64,000 bases of DNA from Mesotaenium endlicherianum (Eukaryota > Streptophyta > Zygnematophyceae > Zygnematales > Mesotaeniaceae), in NCBI GenBank assembly GCA_009602735.1, contig WELA01012575.1, forward strand, positions 147,569 to 211,568, given 5' to 3'. Made by a program: the position numbers and the translations under genes. The stretch's first letter is position 1. The number at the start of each line of letters is the position of its first letter. Below, one piece after another: positions 55,191 through 64,000 of this stretch. The notes below the pieces were generated by a model. The model ran no database searches. It saw only the letters and a program-made list of their open reading frames with translations, and was not told the origin of the DNA.

Positions 55191-55660
55191 CTTTCACTTG
55201 TCCTGTGCTCCAGTGCACTTGAGGGTTGGCTTTTCTTAGCCATGGTCGGCCCAATATCATCACCTCATGGTGACCCTACTCTGCCTGCTCCATAACTTCC
55301 TTACTCCGGTGCCCCGCTACTTCCACGTGAATAGCTTCCGTAGGTGCACCACACTTGAGTCTCTGCCCATTCTCCCAAATTGCCTCCTTAGGCTCATAAT
55401 GCTTCTGCACAGGGATTCGCCACTCTTCCACTAGCTTCTTGTGCACAAAGTTTGCACTTGCGCCACTGTCGACCATACACTTCGCCTTGTTGCCGTCGAC
55501 AACTCCTTCCACGATGATAGGCTTGTCAGCATCTCGTCCTTTGCTTCTCGGCAGGCTCCCGGGGATACCCTCCTTGTGAGTTCTCGTCTTCACGCCAGTA
55601 GACACCCCAGAATGACTGACTGGCGTCCTCCTTTTTGCTGCCGTTGAGGTTGCTTCGCCT
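55191..55660 (-). pseudogene. GypA A3 protease region
   Basis: Protease loop MVDSGASANFVHKKLVEEW and [15 protein letters not shown]. Fossil. Confidence 0.8.
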
Positions 55661-56655
55661 TCTCATGATAGTCTCGAGCCAGATGTCCAAGCTTGAAACA
55701 ATTATAACAGGGTCCTCTCGGCTTAAAATTCTGCTGCTTGCGCTGGCTGGTACTGAACAAGTCCCAACTCCATAGGTACTAGACCTTGAACACTCCTGCT
55801 TGGCGTTTGAGAACCAAACTGTTGATATCCTCCAAAGTTGTGGCTGCCCCACTGCCTCTGGCTATACTCCACAGCGTCGACCCTTGTTGCCAATGCCATC
55901 ATTTCTCCAAGACTGGTAGGGTCCTTGAGCGCCAATTTTTTGGCCACAATTGGCTTAAGTCCCCTCTCGAATTTGTCCATCATCTCCGACTCGTGCATGG
56001 ATGGACATTGAAGCACCAGCTCGTTGAAGCGCGAAACATACTCCTGAACACTTCCTCGTTGACGGAGGCGCACCAATAGATCTCGAGTAGTAGCCTCGGT
56101 TGCAATAGGTTGAAATTGCCTCTTCAAGCCTTCAAAGAGCTGATCAACAGTAGCAGGAACTCCAGACAGCTGCTCTTCTTGTTCATACCAAGCTCCAGCA
56201 CTCTTCTACAGCAAAGTAATCACAAAGGCGACTTGCGTGTCGGGCGTGAGCGCAGAATACTCCATAAATTTCTTCACTCCAAAAATCCATTGATGAATAG
56301 GCAGCGATCCACGCTCTCCGGTGTACACTTCAGGCTTAGGCGCACGCACTCCCAATGCGGGTGGAATAATTGGTTGCACCACTGGATTAACATGGATCGA
56401 TGGTACAACAGGTGCAGGTGCCGAACTTGTCGAAGTGGCATTCCCAACAACAACTCGCACCATTCTCTCCACCTCCGCGCGCATATTTTGTTGAAATTGG
56501 GCGTAGACTTCTCCTCCGATTGCATTTGCCATTAGCCTTAGCATTGCCTGCATCTCGTGTTGCTCTCTAGTCATTGTTGGTACTGCCTGCTGCCCCGCGC
56601 GCTCAACATGCTCGACATGTTCGCGTCCTCCAGCCGCCGGTTGCGACTCCATTAT
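55661..56655 (-). pseudogene. GypA A3 gag
   Basis: It starts MESQPAAGGREHVEHV. The gag core GVKKFMEYSALTPDTQ, VQEYVSRFNELVLQCP and a decayed zinc-knuckle region follow. Fossil. Confidence 0.85.
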
Positions 56656-56689
56656 ATAATATGCAAACCAGCCCTGCTCCAATACCAGA

Positions 56690-57431
56690 TGAAAGGGGCA
56701 GAGTGCCCTAGTGGAAACGTAGTGACTCACGAGGAAAGGAACTAGTTGCAATTATACTAAAGAGTGCAGCAGCATATCACTAAGAAAGCTTAGGAAAATT
56801 ACTCAACATTTTGAGTAGCAAGAAATTGCTTACAAATGATGTAGGATGGAAGGTCTTGTCATTACAAACCCGTAGAAATTTACAGAAGTGGAACCTGATA
56901 AGAAATGAAGAAGTTATGCCTATTCATAGTTTTCTGCCTAAGTGCTCCTCCCTAGGAGGAAGCTACGGAATTTTCTAAGTTTCGTCAAATCGTCCCTTCC
57001 AGAAAATTCATGAGTATGCCAGATCAGTCTCATTTGACGGGTCGGGTCGAATTGACGTCCACATACATGCATCGACATTAGTAGAATATTCTATCTTAGG
57101 CGCGCTAGGCTAAATCGAAACTTCTAGGTGAATCGACCTAGTCGGCACTCCGCGTCTGCCGAACTTACGTGAAGGGTCGAGTTCACTCTAACGGGCCAGA
57201 TCGCTCGACGCTGTTGATCAATCCAACGGTCGCGCTCACCGCGAATTAAGGACAGTCGTCAATCGACCTTAAAACTAATTAAACTTCGGAAAGCCATAAC
57301 TCTCTCAATACTTGACCAAATTCGATGAACTTTATATCAAAATGACCCAGAAAATGCACTCTAGAGTTCTATGCAATCAAAACATACTTTCATGCATTTC
57401 AAAATACACTTTATAAACCTATGACCTTACA
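56690..57431 (-). repeat. GypA A3 5' LTR
   Basis: A 742-bp LTR is followed by AGGAC at 57432-57436. The primer site (complement of CTCCAATACCAGA) lies just to its left. Confidence 0.92.
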
Positions 57432-57436
57432 AGGAC

Positions 57437-57680
57437 CTCAAATCTGGCTCCAAACTCTCCGAAGGCAATAAAGTGCAGATGCGCTTCTGCAAATCGCTCA
57501 AGTCAACGATCAACGATGCTCAAGACAAGGCCGAGACTGGCGACATCGAAGGTATGAAACATATGCTGCAGGTAGTTTTAGGTGACATTTCATTTCGGCA
57601 GCAGCAGCTTATTTCTACTGATGAATACAGTTGGCCTGTAGTAAATGAAGTGCTTAAGCGTTGGAAGAAAGGACGTGAGG
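57437..57680 (+). CDS. Unrecognised ORF, right piece beyond A3
   Basis: The frame contains VQMRFCKSLKSTINDAQDK, GDIEGMKHMLQVVLGDIS and RQQQLISTDEYSWPVVNEVL, ending KRWKKGREV where a GypB LTR begins at 57681. The pattern of a helical stretch followed by a W-x-V-V-N-E segment reminds me of gag-like proteins of DIRS-type elements, but only weakly. It lies in the same orientation as 49065-49698, across A3. Confidence 0.4.
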
Positions 57681-57942
57681 TGTAATGAATCAGTATATTG
57701 GTTGATATAATATTCACTTAAATATAATAGTCAAATAAGTTCAGCCTGCTGAAGTTTAGTTAATATTGAGTCTACTGGATTTCATAAAGTTTATGACTCA
57801 GCCGGGGCCAACAGGCTGAAGTCAACTTAGATGAGCTTGCTGACACATTCTTTGACAGCCAACTGACTTCCGCACTCGGTAGCAGCAAACTGCCTAGATA
57901 TGCATCTAAGTGTGGTGTGCTAGATGAATGGCCAGATGACAT
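57681..57942 (+). repeat. GypB B5 5' LTR, partial
   Basis: The first 262 bases of a GypB LTR are present, including the AGTTCAGC-CT-GCTGAA palindrome region. Neither the LTR end nor a primer site is present. Confidence 0.82.
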
Positions 57943-59064
57943 CAAATTCGTGACCAGCTGAATGCGGCAGGAGTTGCTGCTGCAGGAGCGAGAGGGACTG
58001 TTGAGGACACCACTCAGCGAGTTTATGCCGCTGCTACTGCTGCATTTGCTAGACTCCCACCTCAGAATGTGGATCTAGGCGCATTGGTCGTACAAATGCA
58101 ATCCCAAATGGCGAGCATGTATCAGTCCCAACAGGAGGACAAGAGAATCATAATGTCTCTGCTGCGGGACAGAGACCAACTGGGTTCTCAAACCACTGGT
58201 GGTGGTGGCAGAGGGCCTAGTAAGCCCAAGCCTAAGCCTCCCCAGGATTATGATCCTGAGGGGAACAAAAAGTATTACCTGATCAAGTTTCTCGCTGATG
58301 TCGAGCAGTGGCTGGAGAACTACCCAGAACTGCAAGATTACAAGAAGGTCAGGCACACTGGTGCTCTACTGAAATGCAATGCAGCAGACTGGTGGCTGTG
58401 TTGGAAAGGTGAGCGTACGGCTCAACAACTTGGTGACCCTACTTGGGTAGAGTTTTTTGAGAAACTGCATGAGAAGTTTGATGTCATCAACCAGCAGGAC
58501 AAAGCTATCTATGCAATGATCTCCCTAACACTGAAGCAGACCACTTCAGTTGCTGAGTTTGCTCAAAAGTTCTAGGAGAACATGATGAAGCAGCCAGACT
58601 TGCCAGAACGGTATAGGATAGCATACTTCAGGTATGGCTTGAAATCCGAAGTCTCTGGTCATTTCGCTGAGAAGAAGTATGAGAAACTGGCTGACTTCAT
58701 CCAGGATGCTGATGCCTGGGATCAGCAGCAGTTCAATCACAAGCGCCAGAGGAATGCTTTGGTGTCTAAGGTTGTCAAAAAGCCCCACGGTTCCTACAAT
58801 GCAATTGAAAGCCACCAGGCTGAGGATGATCAGGGTGATGAATATGGGTATGAGTGAAATGCTATGCGGTTTAGAGGGAGAGGTGGTTTCTCTCGAGGCG
58901 GCTATGGAAAAGGTGGTAGTCGGACTAAGCCGAGACCAGCCTCAGCAAAATTGATTTGCTTCCATTGCGAGCAGACGGATCACTTCAAAGAGCAGTGTCC
59001 AGTCAAGCACCTCCCAAAGGTCGAGAGAAAAGACCAGCCTTTAAAAGACAGCAACAGTCAGTAA
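57943..59064 (+). pseudogene. GypB B5 gag
   Basis: VEQWLENYPELQDYKKV, the ADWWLCWKGE segment, an RG-rich stretch and the CCHC knuckle CFHCEQTDHFKEQC can be read. The N-terminal coiled coil is mostly missing. Fossil. Confidence 0.83.
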
Positions 59065-59960
59065 TCCAGTCTATTGGGTGTGAGGATGCTAGAGATAGTG
59101 AGTTGTCACTAGCTGCCCTCGTAGCAGGTATCATGGGTCCTGCTGAACTGGATTCACTATGCATGCCTGACAACCAGACAAAGGAGACCATCAGCAATAT
59201 AGATCTACAGAGAGTGCACACTCTGGATGATCTTGTTCCACCTGATGTCCAACATTTCTTTGCTAAGTCAGGAGAACAATGCAAAGGTCAGGAAAAGACA
59301 GTCCCCCCTATCCTACTGCATTGCATGATTGCAGGTAGGAAGGTGAGGGCATTTGTTGACGGAGGGGTGTCACATGCTTTTATCCATAAGGACTTAGTTA
59401 AGCGGCTAAGGCTGCCTTCTATCACCCAAGGGCATAGAAAAATATTATGTGGAGATGCCTCAAGTATCCCGGGAGGAGTTATAACCAAGCCTATTGAGGT
59501 CCAAATAGTTTCTGGCATTGCAGTTCTAACTGAAATGCTTACATTTGAGGTACTCAACACTGGCTTCTATGATCTCGTGCTAGGCAGGTCCTGGCTTAAT
59601 AGACATCAAGCTGAAGTGTGTTGGAGCAGAGGTACAGTTAAAGTGAGAGGAGCCAGTGATAGGCAAACTAACTTGGCACCTACTAGTGCTCTCCCTGTTG
59701 TTTTGTATGGATGGCAAGTGAAGGAAAAGGAGAGGCTTCCAGGAGGATGCAAGTTGCTGATACAATGGAGTTCATCGACAGTTGGAACCAGAAGGAAGAC
59801 AGAATGTTCTGTCTGTTGCTAAGAGAGGTACCTCCTCAACTTGAAGAAGTGGTTGAGAAAAAGGTAAACCCTCCGGAGCACCCTACTGCTGCAAAAATTG
59901 TTGCTCAGTACACTGATGTTTTCAATATGCCTCCAGGACTACCTCCTAAGAGGGATGTGG
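59065..59960 (+). pseudogene. GypB B5 protease and linker
   Basis: Protease loop FVDGGVSHAFIHKDLVKRL, LGRSWLNRHQAEV, then [18 protein letters not shown] leading into RT. Fossil. Confidence 0.8.
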
Positions 59961-61250
59961 ATTACAGGATTGACTTATTACCTGGGAGTCAGCCACCCTG
60001 GCAACGCACTTATGGCTTGTCTTATGTGGAGAGCGAAGAGTTGAAAACACAAATTGCAGAGCTTGAGGAAAATGGTTACACTTTCCCCAGTAAATCACCT
60101 TATGGCGCACCCATCCTATTTGTGAAGAAAAAGGATGGCAGTATGCGGATGTGTGTGGATTACAGAGCCCTGAATAGAATTACGGTAAAGAACAAGCATG
60201 CTTTACCTAGAATCAAGGACTTGCTTGATACCCTGTCTGGTGCTAAGGTGTTCAGTAAGATAGATCTCAAGAGTGGTTATCATCAAATCAGAATTGCTGA
60301 GGGGGATGAACACAAGACTGCCTTTCGCACACGTTATGGACACTACGAGTTCAACGTGATGCCATTCGGACTGACCAATGCTCTTGCAACCTTCATGGGT
60401 GCTATGAATGACATTTTCAGACCTTACCTGGATAAGTTTGTGCAAGTCTTCCTGGATGATATTTTAATTTTCTCTAAGGATGAAACTCAGCATGCTGAAC
60501 ACTTAAAGATAGTCTGGACACTCTGAGAAGGAACCAGTTGTATGCTAAAATGAGCAAGTGCGATTTCTTCACAGAACGTATTGAATTTCTAGGCCAGCAA
60601 AGAAGGCATCAGCGTGGATCCTAAGAAGGTGCAGACCATAAGGGACTGGCCTGTACCACAATCTGTCTCTGAAGTTAGATAGTTTCTTGGGTTGGCTAAT
60701 TACTATAGGAGGTTTATTGAGAATAATTCTACAAAGGCCATTAAACTGACTGATCTTACCAAGAAAGACATAGGGTATGTGTGGGGGGAAGAGCAGCAGG
60801 CTGCCTTCCAGATCCTTAAAGATGCTCTTTGTTCTGCCCCAGTGCTAGCCATGTATGACCCCAGCAAACCTGTGCAAGTGGTTACTGATGCTTCTGACTT
60901 TGCCATGGGTGCTATTTTGTTGCAGCCTGCTGACAAAACCATAAAGGATGGTAAGGTAAAACAGGAGTGGCATCCTGTGTTGTATGAGTCTATGAAATTT
61001 AATCCAGCTGAAATTAATTACTCAGTGCATGATAAAGAGCTGCTAGCAATCATTCACGTGCTCAAACAGTGGAGAGCATACTTACATGGTAAAGCTTTTA
61101 AGGTGATTACAGATCATCTAGCTCTGACTCACTTTCAGAAGAAGTCCAAGCTATCGAGGAGGGAGAACCGTTGGAGCCAGATGATGGAGCAGTTTCAAGT
61201 CCAGATTGACTGCAAACTAGTTGATTCCTGCTGATGCACTCTCTAGAAGA
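59961..61250 (+). pseudogene. GypB B5 reverse transcriptase and RNase H
   Basis: The RT boxes are well kept: [49 protein letters not shown] and [15 protein letters not shown]. RNase H follows with [30 protein letters not shown] and [14 protein letters not shown]. This is the best RT-RNase H of the GypB family in the window. Fossil. Confidence 0.88.
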
Positions 61251-62742
61251 CCTGACTTGCAAGAAAGGAACTTTAGTCAGCATGCTGTAGATAAAGTCCT
61301 TTGTGCACTCACTTCACTAAAGGTGAAAAAGTTCTTCCTTGAACAACTTTGGAAAGCCTACCTTTCTGATCCAACATTTGAGCCCAGCCCCACTTATGGT
61401 GTGTGTCCTGCTACTGCACTCGGGTATAGACTTAAGGGTGGGGTCTGGATGACTGAAACCACTTCAGGCAGGCTGAAGCTGGTCATTCCTAATAACTTGG
61501 AGATAAGGTCCCTCTTACTAAGTCAAGCACATAACAGTTCACTGGATGGGCATTTAGGGCAGGCCAAAACTGTTGGCAAACTGGCGAAGCATTATCATTG
61601 GGAGGGATTACCTCGGGAGGTCTTGAAATATGTTAAGTCCTGTGACCAATGCCAAAGGAATAAGTCTAGGCACACACCACCGGGGGGCCTCTTACAATCG
61701 CTGCCCATCCCAGCTGGCCGCTGGGAAACAATATCCATGCACTAGGTGGTAACACTACCAAGAAGTGCCAATGGGCATGATTCGATACTGGTAGTAGTGG
61801 ATAAACTGACAAAAATGGTCATTTTCATCCCCACAATTGTCAAAGTTAGTGCAATCGAAACAGCGAGGCAGTCCTACAACCATGTAGTATGCCAACATGG
61901 GCTACCCTCTAATATCATTTCAGACAGGGACTCAAAATTGACGGGCAGATTGAAAGAACTAACCGAGTTCTGCAAGAGGTACTGAGAGCCTATATTCACC
62001 AAAAACAAGATAATTGGGATGACTTGTTACCTCAAATCCAGTTTGCGGTCAACAGTGCGGTGCACGCGTCAACGGGCAAGACTCCATTGGAACTGAGCCT
62101 GGGTAGAGTCCCTAAATCTCCTTTAGATGTAGTGGGGGAGTCTTTAACTCACCCTGAAGGGATTGACAATCAAGTCTCCCTCCAGTTAACACACGAGTTT
62201 GCTAACACCCTGTCAGAAGTCTAACAGAACCTGCACAAAGCCCAGGCAAACCAACAAAAATACGCTAATCAGCACCGTCGAGAACTAACATTTTCTAAGG
62301 GGGATGTGGTCAAACTGCATTCTCAGCACCTGTACCTACCTGGTGTGGTCAAAAAAAAGCTTGGTCCTGTCTGGGCCGGTCCATATTTGGTGGTGCGCTG
62401 TGTCGGTCAGAATGCTTACAAATTGAACATGTCAGCATAATATAAGGGTCACCCAGTCTTTAATGTCTCCTTCCTGGAACCATACATCAAGGGTGACACA
62501 CTGTTCACAGGTCGATTACCTGTCCAACCGGGACCGGTCCCCGCTGTCCGGGATGTGACTAGGTGAAGGAGATTTTAGACGCGCGCTCTGTCCGTCGATC
62601 ATCTAAATATGTCATGAAGTACCTGGTCAGATAGAAGGGTTACGACGCCTCTGGGGACACTAGGAAAATTTAAAGACCAGCTGACCAATGCCAAAGGGGC
62701 GTTGAAACGATTCCACCTTCGGGCGACTGGCACCCCTCCCTA
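61251..62742 (+). pseudogene. GypB B5 integrase with chromodomain
   Basis: The linker HAVDKVLCALTSLKVKKF is followed by HHCC (SQAHNSSLDGHLGQAK, CDQCQRNKSRH) and core segments (VVVDKLTKMVIFIPT, HGLPSNIISDRDSK). The GPY region (KKLGPVWAGPYLV) and chromodomain remnants follow. Several breaks. Fossil. Confidence 0.85.
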
Positions 62743-63100
62743 ATTGTCATTTCAGTGGACATGGACATGTGCAGGAGGTCCTGTCTCCATATAAGTTGGA
62801 GGGGAATGTGACAGTTAGTGACAGATAGTGACAATTGTGCCATGCAGCCCAGGCAGCCCACCTTTAAAATTAAGTTGGAGGGAGTGTGTTCCGTTTCAGG
62901 ATCAGCCAGGCAAATTTTATACCCATTATACACACTCAACTTGCGCTCATACTCACTTTTTCTCTCTAACTCAGTTCTCTCTTATACTCACTCACACAAA
63001 GTACTACACACTAGGGACTCTCCCTATCACGCTCTTCTTTACCACGGGCACTCAGTAGCGGCAAAGTATCATGACTTCACTAATTGCATCGTGTTTATGA
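62743..63100 (+). other. GypB B5 pol-ORF3 spacer
   Basis: Polypurine-like tracts (TATAAGTTGGAGGGG near 62789 and TTAAGTTGGAGGGAG near 62872) are followed by TGTGTTCCG, a TTTTATACCCATTATAC stretch and a CACTCA-rich region. It is collinear with the spacers of X, B3 and B4. Confidence 0.6.
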
Positions 63101-64000
63101 TTGAGCAGGATGACCCAGAAGTCGGAACTTAAGAGGAAGAGAAGAGCAGAAGAGGCACATGCCAAATACTTGCAATTTCTTGGCGACATCGACTCATCCT
63201 CCACGTCCGCTCGGGAATCACAACGACTCCAACAACAGCGGGAGGCACAGAAGAAGAAGGAGGAGGAGGAGGAGGCCAGGATGAGGCAGGAAGAATTGGA
63301 CAGAAAAGCTGCAGAGGAGGCCAAGAAGGCGGAAGAGGAGAGGCAAGCCGAGGAGAGGCGGAAGCAGCAGGCTGAAGAAGAAGAACAGAGGAGAATCAGC
63401 AGCTACCGTTACACAATGCTGGGCAAGGGCTTGGATCTACTGGAGGAGGCCTTCAAGTATGCCCAGAGAAGTCGCAGTGAGGCACAGCAGGACATCCGAC
63501 AGAGGGAAGGGGAGACATCCGAACACTTTGACAAGTATATCGAGGTCAGCGCAGGGCTCCTCCTCTACCACGATTACGCAAGGATGGTAGGATATACGGT
63601 CAGAGAAGCCAAGGCAATAGCCTAGGTGAACGAAGCCGGGGCTGTATCGATTCCTGGTATCTGGGGGGAAGATAGAAAGGAGAAACCAGTCAGCTTGACT
63701 TTGCAGGGCACTGGTACCCTTGTACTCTTAAAAGGACTGACCCTGCCTTCTTCCAAAAGCCCACCGATTGGCGGTGGATGACCATCAACATGAGGGACCA
63801 GCAGAATGACAGGGCGACGGATGAGGATTTCCTGACAGACCTAAAGGGGAACATAGTATTGCCCCCTCACATTGCGGCTTGGGACCCAAGATTGGATGGA
63901 GTCAGAGACTGCATGAGCCAAGAAATGCAGGGGGACAGAAGCAGGGCCCGAGAGTCATTCTCAAAAGGGAAGCACGCTTATGCCAAATGGCCAAGCAAGC
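63101..64000 (+). pseudogene. GypB ORF3 (copy B5), cut by the window end
   Basis: It starts MSRMTQKSELKRKRRAEEAH with the coiled coil (LQQQREAQKKKEEEEEARM). The globular part follows (LDLLEEAFKYAQRSRSEAQ, IEVSAGLLLYHDYARMVGY, TDWRWMTINMRDQQND, LPPHIAAWDPRLDGVRD). It is collinear with X and B4. Fossil with a few breaks. Confidence 0.8.

Larger units (their letters stand above)
49704..57431 (-). mobile_element. GypA copy A3 (Ty3/gypsy chromovirus), minus strand, holding GypB fragment B6
   Basis: LTRs lie at 49704-50546 and 56690-57431, with target duplication AGGAC at 49699-49703 and 57432-57436. Gag, protease, RT-RNase H, integrase and chromodomain lie in order on the minus strand. GypB fragment B6 sits within integrase. 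The left LTR is about 100 bp longer because of a tandem duplication. Broken, with about eight breaks. Confidence 0.92.
57681..64000 (+). mobile_element. GypB copy B5, running past the window end
   Basis: A partial 5' LTR (57681-57942, TGTAATGAATCAG) is joined to gag. Protease, RT, RNase H, integrase, chromodomain, spacer and ORF3 follow to the last base. It is the only GypB copy here with a recognisable full RT-RNase H block. Broken, with about ten breaks. The 3' LTR must lie outside the window. Confidence 0.9.

Noticed and set aside
49704-57431. A3 as two separate elements because its LTR lengths differ
   Set aside because: Both LTRs are bounded by the same AGGAC duplication, and the length difference is one tandem duplication.
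1-64000. CRISPR array, rRNA or tRNA genes
   Set aside because: No regularly spaced short repeats with unique spacers. tRNA-like matches are only the LTR primer sites of about 12-15 bases.

Overview
This window looks like gene-poor, repeat-packed nuclear DNA from the green lineage (a streptophyte). Nearly everything recognisable is an LTR-retrotransposon fossil of the Ty3/gypsy chromovirus type. The elements carry chromodomains at the integrase end and primer-binding sites of the plant initiator-Met-tRNA type (TGGTATCAGAGC or TGGTATCGGAGC). One other fossil belongs to an integrase lineage I associate with green algae. A charophycean alga or early land plant fits best, but the species cannot be fixed from the sequence alone. 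I see no confident host gene, no rRNA or tRNA gene and no CRISPR array.

Four repeat families dominate; the names are local to this report. GypA has LTRs of about 740 bp (TGTAAGG...CTTTCA) and carries gag, protease, RT-RNase H and integrase-chromodomain. GypB has LTRs of about 710-725 bp (TGTAATGAATC...GATTCATTTCA) and carries gag, protease, RT-RNase H, integrase-chromodomain and an extra third ORF (ORF3) between pol and the 3' LTR. GypC is a non-autonomous relative of GypA. GypE is a GypB-like LTR seen only as LTR-like copies. All copies seen look broken.

Layout. 1-2290: unassigned DNA with a motif cluster. 2300-3049: a Mutator-like miniature DNA transposon with a 9-bp target duplication. 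3562-4738: 3' end of a GypB copy. 4739-19581: a GypB LTR split by GypA copy A1 (5424-19548), which is split by a GypB solo LTR (Y, 6556-14544), which is split by GypB copy X. 19624-30126: GypC, split by GypA copy A2 (23032-29176). 30127-47142: GypB copy B3, whose 5' part lies opposite to its 3' part; it holds two GypE LTRs and a nested GypB copy B4 (39803-47036). 47143-47930: remnant of another gypsy lineage. 49065-57680: an unrecognised ORF split by GypA copy A3 (49704-57431), which itself holds a GypB partial copy B6 with a snap-back end. 57681-64000: GypB copy B5, running off the window.

Exact 5-bp target duplications (ttaat, cctgt, agaag, gtgaa, ctttt, aggac) fix the nesting order and show that most of the window grew by serial insertion. 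The most interesting candidate is GypB ORF3, a coiled-coil plus globular plus acidic-tail protein that is not an envelope and is kept in five copies. It is preceded by a spacer that starts like an old polypurine-tract/LTR junction. Next come a run of perfect hairpins at 49056-49161, recombination and inversion scars at LTR ends, and a self-primed cDNA end at 51067-51187.
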